Below, piece by piece: positions 15,175 to 23,466 of a stretch of DNA of 64,000 nt. The stretch is from contig NZ_CP045929.1 of NCBI RefSeq assembly GCF_009664835.1, positions 1,178,001 through 1,242,000 of the forward strand. Direction: 5' to 3'. Numbering within the stretch: the stretch's first letter is position 1; each line of letters begins with the position of its first letter. The notes below the pieces were generated by a model. It worked only from the letters and a program-made list of their open reading frames with translations, was not told where the DNA came from and did not search any database. A program made the translations under genes and the position numbers. This DNA is from Allosaccharopolyspora coralli. Its GTDB lineage: Bacteria; Actinomycetota; Actinomycetes; Mycobacteriales; Pseudonocardiaceae.

Positions 15175-17511
15175 GTGCAACAACGTCCCTCACCCCAGGA
15201 AGACACCGCCCACGCGCCTCGGCAGATGGGGCGGCGCCGGTTCATGGGCTACTTGCTCGCCGCGCCGACCGTCGCGGCCGCCGCGCAACTCGGGCTCGCC
15301 GAGGGCACTCCGGCGTCGGCGGCGGTACCGGAGCCTTCCGACATCTACGACCTCAACGACCTGCTCACGCAGGCCGCGTTGCCCACGTCGAACCTCATCA
15401 CCGTGCAGGTCCATTCGGACGGAACCGCCTCGTTCGAGATGCCTCGGGTGGAAAGCGGGCAGGGTGTCACCACCATGGCCGCGATGATCATCGCCGAGGA
15501 ACTCGACCTGCCGGTGGACAAGGTGCGCGTCACGCTCGCCGACGCCCGGCCCGAACTGCTGTTCAACCAGTTCACCGCCGGCTCCAACACCGCGATCTCG
15601 ATCTTCACCCCGATTCGCGTGGCCGCGTCCATCGCCAAGGGACGGCTGCTGGAGGCGGCCTCTGCTCAGCTCGGCGACGCGGCAGGCACGTTGACCGGCA
15701 AGCTCGGCGTGGTCACGTCCGCGACCGGCACCCAGATCCCGTACGGCGAGCTGGCGGAGAAGGCCGCCAGTGACGTCACCAAGCAGGTCGAGGCGGCGCT
15801 GAAGCCGGAGTCCGAGTTCGGCGTCATCGGCAAGCCGCACAACCGCATCGACGCGCTCGAGGCTGTGACCGGTCGCAAGAAGTACGCGATGGATCTCGAC
15901 GTCGAGGGCGCGAAACCGACCATGGTGTGCCGCCCGCCGACGATCAAGGGCACGCCCGACTCGGTGGCGAACCTCGAACAGGTGCGGAACATGCCCGGCG
16001 TGACCCACGTCGAGCCGATCGCCACCGGCGTTGCGGTCCGTGCCGAGACGTTCGGGCAGTGCATCGACGCAGTCAACGCGCTCGACGTCTCCTGGAACGG
16101 GGGCACCGTCGACGGGGAGTCCGACGAGACGATCCTGGAGAAGGTCCGCGCCGCCGAGATCCCGCTCGCGGTCCCCGACGTGGACCCGCTCGCCGAGACG
16201 ATCGACAGCGGCTTCACGTTCCACTTCCGCAACAACGCCGCGTTGGAGCCGAACACCGCCGTCGCCGACGTGCGCCAGGACAGCGCCGAGATCTGGTCCT
16301 GCTTGCAATCGCCGATCCTGTGTCAGGAGGAGGTCGCCAAGCAGCTCGGGATGTCGGTGAGCGCCGTGACCGTGCACGTCCAACAAGGCGGCGGTGCGTT
16401 CGGGCGGCGCATGTTCAACGACGTCGTCCTCGAAGCCGCGGAGATCTCCCAGAAGATCGGCGAACCGGTGAAGCTCATGTGGCACCGGACCGACGAATGC
16501 CGCCAGGGCCGCACGCATCCGCCGTGCACCTCCCGGATCCGGGCGAGCATGCTCGGCGACAAGGTGCTCAGTTTCGAGCAGCGGCACACCAGCGTGGCCA
16601 CCGACTACACGATGGGATTCGGCGAGGCGATCACGTCCCAATCGGCGAAGTTGCCGCCGCTGGGGATCGGGAACGAGGCAGGGTTCTCCATCCCGGTCTT
16701 CGAGCTGACCGTCAACGTGCCGTACACGTTCGGTGCGACGACGCAGCTGCTCAACGAGATCATGGAGTACGACACGTTCCCGACGGGCAGCAACCGCAAC
16801 CTGTTCAACCCCGACGTGCGGACCGCGCAGGAACTCGTCGTCGACCAGATCGCGGCGAAGATGGGCAAGGACCCGTTCGAGTTCCGCACGGAATACATCG
16901 ACGACGAGCGGTTGCTCGCGGTGCTGGAGAAGGTCGGCGAGGTCGGTGAGTGGGGCCGCGAGATGGCTCCGAACACCGCGCAGGGTGTGGCCGTGCACAA
17001 GGAGTACAAGGGAGCGATCGCCACGCTCGTCGAGATCGACTGCACGCCGGAGACGGTGAACCGCCAGATCCGCAACGCCGTCACCGGTCCTCGGGTGACG
17101 AAGGTCGTCACGGCCGTCGACACCGGGCTGACCGTCAACCCGCGCGGGCTCGAAGCCCAGATGCAGGGCGGTATCTCCGACGGCATCGCCCAGGCGCTGA
17201 CGTCGAGCCTGCACCTGAAGGACGGGGTGTTCCTGGAAGGCAGTTGGGACGACTACTTCTACACGCGGCAGTGGAACACGCCGCAGGACATCCAGGTCAT
17301 CGTCATGCCACCGACGACCGGGAAACCCGGTGGCGCGGGCGAGTTCGGTGTTCCGGCGTCCATGGCGGCGGTCGCCTGCGCGTACGCCCGCGCGACCGGG
17401 ACCGTGCCGACGAGCTTCCCGATCAACCACGACGCGCTGAGTTTCGAGCCGAAACCGACCGTGCCGCCGCTGCCGCAGTCGCCGACCAACGGCCTCGACT
17501 TCGTCTACTGA
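15175..17511 (+). CDS. Molybdenum hydroxylase large subunit (isoquinoline 1-oxidoreductase beta-like), Tat-exported
   Basis: A 778-residue molybdopterin-binding subunit of the xanthine dehydrogenase/aldehyde oxidase superfamily, closest in layout to IorB-type periplasmic enzymes. The N-terminus has a Tat signal, GRRRFMGYLLAAPTVAAAA ending TPASA, so the complex is exported folded. Moco-binding signatures are GGGAFGRRM in the middle and a C-terminal GKPGGAGEFGVP, whose Glu is the likely catalytic base. Start: GTG with GAGAGGA upstream; an ATG 42 bases earlier is possible. The small 2Fe-2S subunit follows after 13 bases. No FAD subunit or XdhC maturation gene is adjacent, consistent with a two-subunit IorAB-like enzyme. 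Substrate unknown, probably an N-heterocycle or aldehyde. Confidence 0.9.
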   Translation: MQQRPSPQEDTAHAPRQMGRRRFMGYLLAAPTVAAAAQLGLAEGTPASAAVPEPSDIYDLNDLLTQAALPTSNLITVQVHSDGTASFEMPRVESGQGVTTMAAMIIAEELDLPVDKVRVTLADARPELLFNQFTAGSNTAISIFTPIRVAASIAKGRLLEAASAQLGDAAGTLTGKLGVVTSATGTQIPYGELAEKAASDVTKQVEAALKPESEFGVIGKPHNRIDALEAVTGRKKYAMDLDVEGAKPTMVCRPPTIKGTPDSVANLEQVRNMPGVTHVEPIATGVAVRAETFGQCIDAVNALDVSWNGGTVDGESDETILEKVRAAEIPLAVPDVDPLAETIDSGFTFHFRNNAALEPNTAVADVRQDSAEIWSCLQSPILCQEEVAKQLGMSVSAVTVHVQQGGGAFGRRMFNDVVLEAAEISQKIGEPVKLMWHRTDECRQGRTHPPCTSRIRASMLGDKVLSFEQRHTSVATDYTMGFGEAITSQSAKLPPLGIGNEAGFSIPVFELTVNVPYTFGATTQLLNEIMEYDTFPTGSNRNLFNPDVRTAQELVVDQIAAKMGKDPFEFRTEYIDDERLLAVLEKVGEVGEWGREMAPNTAQGVAVHKEYKGAIATLVEIDCTPETVNRQIRNAVTGPRVTKVVTAVDTGLTVNPRGLEAQMQGGISDGIAQALTSSLHLKDGVFLEGSWDDYFYTRQWNTPQDIQVIVMPPTTGKPGGAGEFGVPASMAAVACAYARATGTVPTSFPINHDALSFEPKPTVPPLPQSPTNGLDFVY

Positions 17512-17524
17512 GGAGCGTATCTCC

Positions 17525-18001
17525 ATGCCTCAACACACTTTCCGTCTCAACGGAGAATCGGTCACTGTGGACATCGAGGACGACGTGCGGCTGCTGTGGG
17601 TGCTGCGCGAGGTGCTCGGGGTGAACGGACCGAAGTACGGCTGCGGCATCAACGTCTGCAAGGCGTGCACGAGCCACATCAACGGCAAGGCGTTCAACCC
17701 CTGCTCGGTGCCCGTCGGTGAGATCCAGGAGTCCGACGAGGTCACCACGATCGAGGGTCTGCCCGCGACGGTCGGCGCGGACCTGCATCCGATGCAGGAG
17801 GCATGGTTGGACTTCGACGTGGCCCAGTGCGGCTACTGCCAGCCTGGCCAGATCATGGCCGCCGTCGCCACCGTCCGGAAGGCCCAGGACGAGGGCCGCG
17901 AGATCACCGACGAGGACCTCGACACGATCCGCAACATCTGCCGCTGCGGCACGTACCCGCGCATCCGCCAGGCCATCAGGGACGGTGCGCAGAAGATGTG
18001 A
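17525..18001 (+). CDS. Molybdenum hydroxylase 2Fe-2S subunit
   Basis: A 158-residue iron-sulfur subunit with both [2Fe-2S] domains of the family: the plant-ferredoxin-like site GCGINVCKACTSH...C (Cys40, 45, 48, 60) and the helical site QCGYCQPGQ with ICRCGTYPRIR. It passes electrons from the Moco of the upstream subunit to an acceptor, possibly a cytochrome, since there is no FAD subunit. It carries no Tat signal and would be co-exported with its partner. It follows the large subunit in the same operon; most family operons have the small subunit first, so the order is reversed. A 44-bp hairpin begins four bases after the stop and probably ends the transcript. Confidence 0.93.
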   Translation: MPQHTFRLNGESVTVDIEDDVRLLWVLREVLGVNGPKYGCGINVCKACTSHINGKAFNPCSVPVGEIQESDEVTTIEGLPATVGADLHPMQEAWLDFDVAQCGYCQPGQIMAAVATVRKAQDEGREITDEDLDTIRNICRCGTYPRIRQAIRDGAQKM

Positions 18002-18005
18002 CAGC

Positions 18006-18049
18006 GCGTGAGCCTTTGTGGTGGTTATAGGCACCAAAAAGGCTCACGC
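18006..18049. repeat. 44-bp hairpin, GCGTGAGCC family, copy 1
   Basis: An inverted repeat with 18-bp arms (GCGTGAGCCTTTGTGGTG paired with its complement, one mismatch) and an 8-base loop. It sits four bases after the 2Fe-2S subunit stop, so it likely works as a terminator. A second copy of the same length and sequence plan is at 22,400. Confidence 0.85.
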
Positions 18050-18280
18050 TACGCACCCAGCCCCCTGCCCCTGCTGCACACCCAGACCCCCGCCCCCCGC
18101 TACACACCCAGCCCCCTGCCCCTGCTGCACACCCAGACCTCCGCCCCCGCTACGCACCCAGTCCATCTGCGCGTGCTGCACACCCAGACCTCCGCCCCCG
18201 CTACGCACCCAGCCCCCCTGCCCCTGCTGCACACCCAGACCCCCGCCCCCCGCTACGCACCCAGCCCACCTGCGCCTGAT
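18049..18280. repeat. C-rich tandem repeat, about 51-bp unit, four full copies plus one partial
   Basis: Units start CTACGCACCCAG and run 51, 50, 51 and 52 bp, then a fifth, partly decayed unit. Inside each is CTGCACACCCAGACC. The plus strand is almost purine-poor; the minus strand has many G4-G6 runs that could fold as G-quadruplexes. It fills most of the space between the hydroxylase hairpin and the MFS gene. Reading frames across it are repeat artefacts. Confidence 0.9.
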
Positions 18281-18415
18281 GCGCGGATCACACCGTCTCG
18301 CTGGGCGGTAACGACGCCTGGTCGCCGACGCTCGCGGTCGTGTCGCCTCGGAAGGTTGATGCACGATGGGCGAGCGGGGCGAGTGCGTGCCCGTGTGCCG
18401 AGCGGAGGGAGTGCC

Positions 18416-19717
18416 GTGGCGGGCGACCGACCGGCGCGATCGGCATGGCTGGTGTGGGGCGTCGCGGTCGCCGTGTACGTCGCCGCGGTCTTCCACCGGG
18501 GCAGTCTCGGAGTCGCCGGGCCGCAGGCTCTCGAACGTTTCGGCGTCGGCCCCGCCGCGCTGAGCGCCTTCACCGTCCTGCAGGTCGGTATCTACGCGAG
18601 CATGCAGATTCCCGCCGGGCTGCTCGTGGATCGCTTCGGCGCTCGCCGCATCCTGGTGATGTCCGTCCTGCTGCTCGGGCTGGGGCAGACGTTGTTCGCG
18701 GTGACCACCGCCTATCCGCTGGCTTTGGTGGCACGCGCCGTGCTCGGTCTCGGGGACGGCCTCACGTGGGTGACGATCCTGCGACTGGTGGCATTGCGGT
18801 TCACCACGAGGCAGTACGCGCTCGTCGCCACGGTCTCGGCCGCGCTCGGCGGGCTCGGCGGTGTGGCGGCGACGTTCCCGCTCGCCGCCGTGCTCGTCAG
18901 CATCGGGTGGACCGGTGCGTACGCACTCCTCGGCGGCCTTACCCTCGCGTACGCGGTGGTCGTCGGTCTCGCGGTGCACGAGCCCGGAACGCATCAGGAT
19001 TCCCGGGTACGAAGCGGCGCCAGCATGTTCCACAACGTGGGCACGGCGTGGCGCGTGCCGGGTACGAGACTCGCGTTCTGGGCCCACTTCTCCACGATGT
19101 TCGTGAGCGTGGCGCTGGCGCTGCTGTGGGGTTTCCCGTACCTCGTCGAGGGGTTGGGCGTGGCGCCGGGGCTTGCGGGGGTCGTGCTCAGCACGCTGAT
19201 CCTCGGACAGGTCGTCGGTGGGCCGATCGTCGGCACGGTGATCAGCCGGTTCCCGATCGCGCGGATGCCGATCGTGTTCGGCTACCTGGTGGCGGCCCTC
19301 GCGGCGTGGTCCGTGCTGCTCGGGTGGCCCGGCGTACCGCCGCTGGCGTACGCCGTCACGGCTTTCGCGATCTTCTCGCTCGGGGGTCCGATCTCCGCGA
19401 TCGCCTTCGCGATCGCCCGCGACTACAACCCGATCCACCAGGTCGGGGTCGCCTCGGGCGTCGCGAACACCGGCGGGCACTCGGCGACCGCGCTCTCGGC
19501 GCTGGCGGTGGGTCTGCTGTTACAGCTGACCTCGACTCTGCCCGCCGCTGAGTCCTATCGGATCGCGATGCTCGTGTTCGTCGCCATGTTGCTCTTCGGC
19601 GGATTCCGCACGCTCGTGTGGTGGCGCCGGGTGCGTCGTGAGGTGTTCGCCGCGCAGGACCGGGGCGAGCAGGTGCCGGTGGTCCTGCGCAGGCGAACCG
19701 TTCGCGAGTCCGGGTAG
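18416..19717 (+). CDS. Major facilitator superfamily transporter
   Basis: A 433-residue MFS permease with about twelve hydrophobic segments. The loop 2-3 signature reads GLLVDRFGARRILVM near residue 65, and GVASGVANTGGHSATAL lies in the second half. The GTG start has GGAGGGA five bases upstream, which decides it. No neighbouring gene indicates the substrate; the preceding region is the C-rich tandem repeat, so any promoter must lie in or after it. The family is certain, the substrate unknown (nitrate/sugar-phosphate/drug type MFS are all possible). It ends four bases before the convergent monooxygenase-like gene. Confidence 0.9.
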   Translation: MAGDRPARSAWLVWGVAVAVYVAAVFHRGSLGVAGPQALERFGVGPAALSAFTVLQVGIYASMQIPAGLLVDRFGARRILVMSVLLLGLGQTLFAVTTAYPLALVARAVLGLGDGLTWVTILRLVALRFTTRQYALVATVSAALGGLGGVAATFPLAAVLVSIGWTGAYALLGGLTLAYAVVVGLAVHEPGTHQDSRVRSGASMFHNVGTAWRVPGTRLAFWAHFSTMFVSVALALLWGFPYLVEGLGVAPGLAGVVLSTLILGQVVGGPIVGTVISRFPIARMPIVFGYLVAALAAWSVLLGWPGVPPLAYAVTAFAIFSLGGPISAIAFAIARDYNPIHQVGVASGVANTGGHSATALSALAVGLLLQLTSTLPAAESYRIAMLVFVAMLLFGGFRTLVWWRRVRREVFAAQDRGEQVPVVLRRRTVRESG

Positions 19718-19721
19718 GCGC

Positions 19722-20051
19722 TCAGTTCGCGGGAGCCATCTCACCCATTTCGCCGAATCCGGTCTGCTCCGGGTCTTGGATGTTGATGATCTGCGGCGTC
19801 GTCGCGAGATACTGCGGGATCCACGACATCGCTTTGCCGAAGTGGTCCGAGTTCACGTGCTGCTCGCCGGCCTCGGGGGAGGCGAACCCCTCCACCAGCA
19901 CGTACTGGTTCGCGTCGTCGACGCTGCGGGACCAGTCGAAGAACAGGTTGCCCGGCTCGGAGCGGGTGGCCTGGGTAAACTCGTCGACCAGGCTGATCCA
20001 CCGGTCGCTGTGCTCGGGCTTGATCGTGAACTTGACGACGATGAGGATCAT
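19722..20051 (-). CDS. Antibiotic-biosynthesis-monooxygenase (ABM) domain protein
   Basis: A 109-residue single-domain protein of the ABM/quinol monooxygenase-like family: MILIVVKFTIKPEHSDRW strand, then LFFDWSRSVDDANQYVLVEGFAS, and the conserved EQHVNSDHFGKAM helix. Such dimeric ferredoxin-fold proteins include quinone monooxygenases and heme-degrading enzymes; which one this is cannot be decided. Cytoplasmic, no signal. The gene is convergent with the MFS transporter (four-base gap) and divergent from the methyltransferase, so it is probably monocistronic. Ribosome-binding sequence GAAGGGA lies before the ATG. Confidence 0.85.
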   Translation of the reverse strand: MILIVVKFTIKPEHSDRWISLVDEFTQATRSEPGNLFFDWSRSVDDANQYVLVEGFASPEAGEQHVNSDHFGKAMSWIPQYLATTPQIINIQDPEQTGFGEMGEMAPAN

Positions 20052-20196
20052 GCGTGTTCCCTTCTGTGGCGGGCTCCGACACCCGCATTCTCGTGGCCGC
20101 CGCATCTCGTGTCTCGCCGAGGGGTTTCAGACAGGGGGCAGCGGCCGCGCAGCGCGGTACAGTGCCGGGACAAGATCGTGTGGACGAGGGGTGGTT

Positions 20197-20991
20197 GTGG
20201 TGGACAAGTCCGATCTGGACAAGCCGAGTCCGGCGCGGATGTACGACTACTACCTGGGCGGGGCGACGAACTTCGCCGTCGACCGGGAGGCCGCCGAACG
20301 CGCGTTGGAAGCGATGCCGTTCACCAGGGTCGGGGCGCGGACGAACCGGGCTTGGCTGGGCCGGGCCGTGCGGTATCTGGCCGGGCAGGGGATCCGGCAG
20401 TTCCTCGACCTGGGGTCGGGGTGTCCGACGGTCGGCAACGTGCACCAGGTCGCGCAGGAGGCCGCTGACGGGTGCCGAGTGCTCTACGTGGACAACGACG
20501 ATGTCGCCGTCGCGCACGCCGAACGCATCCTCGACAGTGAACTCGGGGCGGATCGCGGCTCGGCCGCCGTGTGTTTCGACATGCGCGAGGTCGACGAAGT
20601 GTTGCGTGCGGCCTCGCTGTCTCTCGACCTCAGCCTGCCGGTCGCGGTGCTCGCGTCGGCGGTGCTGCATTTCGTCCCGGACGAGGACGACCCGGCGGGG
20701 ATTCTCGCGAAGTATTGTGCGCCGCTGGTGCCGGGCAGTTTCCTGGCGATCTCGCACATGAGCCCCATCGGACGACCCACCGACGAGATGAGCGGCTTCA
20801 CACAGGCCTACGAGAAGGCGAGCCTGCCGCTGAGCCTGCGGGATCACGACGAGGTGGCCGAGTTGCTCGTCGGCTACGACCTGGTCGAACCGGGACTCGT
20901 GCGAGTGCCCCTGTGGTGCCCGGACTCGCCTACCGAACCGGCGGACGCGGAGTTCCCCGGCTTCGCCGCACTGGCCCGCATCCACGGCTGA
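20197..20991 (+). CDS. SAM-dependent methyltransferase, DUF574 (Methyltransf_19) family
   Basis: A ~264-residue member of the S-adenosylmethionine-dependent DUF574 family that is greatly expanded in actinomycetes. Hallmarks are the N-terminal KPSPARMYDYYLGGATNF, SAM motif FLDLGSGCPTVGNVH and the SAVLHFVPDEDDP segment. Members are often regulatory-looking paralogues of unknown substrate. There are three in-frame GTGs within ten bases; I chose the second, six bases after GAGGG. It stands alone, divergent from the ABM-domain gene. Function beyond methyl transfer is unknown. Confidence 0.9.
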   Translation: MVDKSDLDKPSPARMYDYYLGGATNFAVDREAAERALEAMPFTRVGARTNRAWLGRAVRYLAGQGIRQFLDLGSGCPTVGNVHQVAQEAADGCRVLYVDNDDVAVAHAERILDSELGADRGSAAVCFDMREVDEVLRAASLSLDLSLPVAVLASAVLHFVPDEDDPAGILAKYCAPLVPGSFLAISHMSPIGRPTDEMSGFTQAYEKASLPLSLRDHDEVAELLVGYDLVEPGLVRVPLWCPDSPTEPADAEFPGFAALARIHG

Positions 20992-21198
20992 GTCGCCGCG
21001 ATGGAGTCCGAGGCCCGCTCCGTTGTGAGACTGGCGTGAACGGACTCGGAAAAGGGCGCGATGATCGGTGAGAACGAACCGTCGCACCCGCTCGAGGCGG
21101 AGTACCGGGCGCGCGACGCGTTGCTGCGAGCATGCTGTGGACCAGCTTGTGCAGCTCCGCTGGGGTGGTCCGGTGCGATCCGGCGGCGGTCGAAGTGT

Positions 21199-22374
21199 TT
21201 ACGCCTTGCGGTACACCAGCGCCCGCATCAGGGCATCCACCGGACCGCTGCGACCCGTACGGTCCATCCACGCTGCGAGGGCCAGTGTGAGCAGCCACGA
21301 ACCGAGTCCCACCGCGAGCGCTCCGAGGCTGTCGACGTGCGCGCCGACTCCGAGCAGATCGGGGTGCAGCACGACGGCGACCGTCACGGAGTTGAGCAGG
21401 TAAAAGGTCAACGACCGTTGTCCGACCGCGGCGACCGCACGGGTGAGCGCACCGCGGTGTCGGTCCAGCCGTAAAGCGAGCAGCGCGAAGCCCGCCGCGT
21501 ACCCCGCACCGCCCAAGACTCCGGTGAGTACTTGCAGGGACAGCAGGAGGCCGGTCGGCACGACCGCGAGCTGCACCGCCCCGATCCCGATCAGGGCCGC
21601 GGGAACCGCTCCCAGCACGGAGATCGCCACACCGCCCACGGCGATCCGGCCCAGCAGCCCGCGGTGCGCGGCCGGGTCGTCGAGCAGACCGTGGCGGCCC
21701 GCGAGGAAGCCGATGACCACCAGCAGGAGCAACGGGTAGGCCACCGCCAGAACCAACGGAAGAAACGGCAGGGCGGCCAGTCTCCCGAGCCAGTCCGTGA
21801 GCGTGGTGTAGCCCGCCGGTTCGGCGGCGACTCCTTCGCCGAACGCGGTCGCGGCAGCGGTACCGAGCATGGCGATGCTGCAGGTGAGCGCATACAGAAT
21901 CGTCAGCAGCACGATCGTGCGCTTGAGCGTGCGGTCCGGCCGGAACAGCAACCATCCGATCACGAGCCCGGCCAGTCCGTACGAGGTGAGGATCTCTCCC
22001 TGATACACCAGGAAGGCGTGCACGGCGCCGAACAGCAGCAACAGCAGACTGCGACGGCGCAGCAGACGGCGCATCTCAGGCTCGTCGGTGCCCGCCCTGC
22101 GCTGCCGGGCGATCATCCACGACATGCCGTAGCCGAACAAGATCGCGAACATCGGAAAGGCACGGTTGTCCAGCAGGAGAACCGTCAGAAATCGGGCCAC
22201 GGTGTCCGGTGGTGCCTGCTCCGGTGTCGGGGTGCCGAAGACGATGCCGGAATACACCCCGGAGTAGGCCATCGCGATGAGCAGCAGCATGACGCCGCGA
22301 GCCAGGTCGGGGGCGAGCTTGCGCTGCGCCGCAGGTGTGGCTCCGCGCGGCCGGTCCTGCGCCATGGCGTTCAT
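21199..22374 (-). CDS. DUF418 family integral membrane protein
   Basis: A 391-residue polytopic membrane protein with about ten hydrophobic helices. It matches the DUF418/YeiB-like family: N-terminal LAPDLARGVMLLLIAMAYSGVY, FPMFAILFGYG in the first third, and the C-terminal GQRSLTFYLLNSVT segment. The family is related to acyltransferase-3-like membrane proteins, but no reaction is established. Start: the ATG after AGGAAGGAACG. Its 5' leader contains the second 44-bp hairpin only 25 bases upstream. The next gene upstream (DinB) has the same direction but is separated by about 185 bp including that hairpin. Confidence 0.87.
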   Translation of the reverse strand: MNAMAQDRPRGATPAAQRKLAPDLARGVMLLLIAMAYSGVYSGIVFGTPTPEQAPPDTVARFLTVLLLDNRAFPMFAILFGYGMSWMIARQRRAGTDEPEMRRLLRRRSLLLLLFGAVHAFLVYQGEILTSYGLAGLVIGWLLFRPDRTLKRTIVLLTILYALTCSIAMLGTAAATAFGEGVAAEPAGYTTLTDWLGRLAALPFLPLVLAVAYPLLLLVVIGFLAGRHGLLDDPAAHRGLLGRIAVGGVAISVLGAVPAALIGIGAVQLAVVPTGLLLSLQVLTGVLGGAGYAAGFALLALRLDRHRGALTRAVAAVGQRSLTFYLLNSVTVAVVLHPDLLGVGAHVDSLGALAVGLGSWLLTLALAAWMDRTGRSGPVDALMRALVYRKA

Positions 22375-22399
22375 GCTTCGTTCCTTCCTCCAGTTTACC

Positions 22400-22443
22400 G
22401 CGTGAGCCTTTTCGGTGGTCATGGCAACCAAAAAGACTCACGC
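22400..22443. repeat. 44-bp hairpin, GCGTGAGCC family, copy 2
   Basis: Same length and plan as the copy at 18,006: arms GCGTGAGCCTTTTCGGT and ACCAAAAAGACTCACGC around GGTCATGGCA. Here it lies between the DinB gene and the DUF418 start, ending 25 bases before the latter's ATG, so it falls in the leader of a gene rather than only after one. Confidence 0.85.
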
Positions 22444-22559
22444 CCGTGCTACGCCGGGCGGCATTGGTCGAAGGGTGTCCACAGGGGACGCAGCGCATCC
22501 GGGTGTGCGTCGGCGTCCAGGATCTCGCGGTGGCGTCAGGGTGCGAGACTTCGAATTCC

Positions 22560-23138
22560 TCAAGCTGTGCGCCAGGTGTAGAGGTCGCGTAGCAGGGCGA
22601 TCTCGGCGCCGTGGTGGAGGACCTCGCGGTGAATGTGGAGCACGAGCGCCGCAGTCGACCAGTCCGCGAACGGTCCTTCCGCCGGGCCGCACGGCTCGAC
22701 CAGCCCGTCTTGCCCGAGTCCGGCGACACCGGCCATCCAGCGGGCGTAACCGGCGTCGAGCTGGTCGAGTGCCTCGGCGGCCGTGGGCGCGTAGGTGTGG
22801 CTCTGGTGGTCCATCGCCGGGCCGTCGAAGTGCGCGGCGTTCCGCGCGCCGAACACGCCTGCGACCAGGTGCCCGAGGCGCCAGGCGATGGTCGTCACCG
22901 GTGCGGGTGACGGTTCGGGGATCGCGAAATCGATCGTGTGAGTGCCGGCCCCGACAGCGATCGGGGCGGTGCTCTCCCCACGCGGGCGGACGTTCCAGCA
23001 GCCGGGTACCGGCTCCCAGAAGTACTCCGCGTCGGTCAGTCCGGTCAGACGCGGACGGAATTGGTTGGCCCAGTGCCACTCGAGCTGGCTGCGCAACTCC
23101 TCGTTCCAATCGAGGCGTGCATTCGTCGTCGTGTCCAT
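22560..23138 (-). CDS. DinB superfamily protein
   Basis: A 192-residue DinB/YfiT-like four-helix protein. The N-terminal helix LRSQLEWHWANQFRPRL, then ITTIAWRLGHLVAGVFG-like metal-helix segment (TIAWRLGHLVAGV) and LVLHIHREVLHHGAEIALLRDLY at the C-terminus supply the three histidines expected to bind a divalent metal. Relatives are thiol-dependent transferases (bacillithiol, mycothiol) or of unknown role. Stand-alone gene; the stop is followed by a possible decayed gene remnant and the 44-bp hairpin. Family clear, function not. Confidence 0.88.
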   Translation of the reverse strand: MDTTTNARLDWNEELRSQLEWHWANQFRPRLTGLTDAEYFWEPVPGCWNVRPRGESTAPIAVGAGTHTIDFAIPEPSPAPVTTIAWRLGHLVAGVFGARNAAHFDGPAMDHQSHTYAPTAAEALDQLDAGYARWMAGVAGLGQDGLVEPCGPAEGPFADWSTAALVLHIHREVLHHGAEIALLRDLYTWRTA

Positions 23139-23466
23139 GACCGCAGACTGTAGACGCAGATGCGGACCGAGTAGGTCCGCGATTTCTGCCATGCTGGTCT
23201 TCGTGGTCGAGCACCTCGCGGTGCTCGACATCCCGTTCACCCCGTTGCACCCACCGCAGCTCGCCGAGCGCTGCGCCGAACTGGCCGACCGCCTCGGGCG
23301 TGCGGCGGCGCGGACGGAAGCGTGGCGGGTCCACGATGCGGAACGACCAGCCTCATCGGACACATCGTTGGTCGATCGAACGGATGTTGCCGCTGTCCCT
23401 GTGTGTGGGGGCGATGAGTTTTCGAGTCGCCGTCGGTCTATCCGAGAATCGACACGAGGAGGATCC
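23139..23466. other. Intergenic region with a possible gene remnant
   Basis: 328 bp between divergent DinB and GyrI-like genes, presumably holding both promoters. The plus strand at about 23,191-23,300 reads as plausible protein (VVEHLAVLDIPFTPLHPPQL, then AERCAELADRLGRAA) but runs on without domain or good ribosome-binding site. I do not call a gene. Confidence 0.4.

Noticed and set aside
18008-18415. Open reading frame through the C-rich tandem repeat, in frame with the MFS gene
   Set aside because: It is an effect of the ~51-bp repeat; the MFS gene has a clear ribosome-binding site and GTG start further in, and the repeat-encoded peptide has no transporter-like N-terminus.
21061-21198. 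Short plus-strand frame starting MIGENEPSHPLEAEYRARDAL
   Set aside because: The N-terminus looks protein-like but the frame soon becomes random and overlaps the 3' end of the DUF418 gene; at most a frameshifted remnant.
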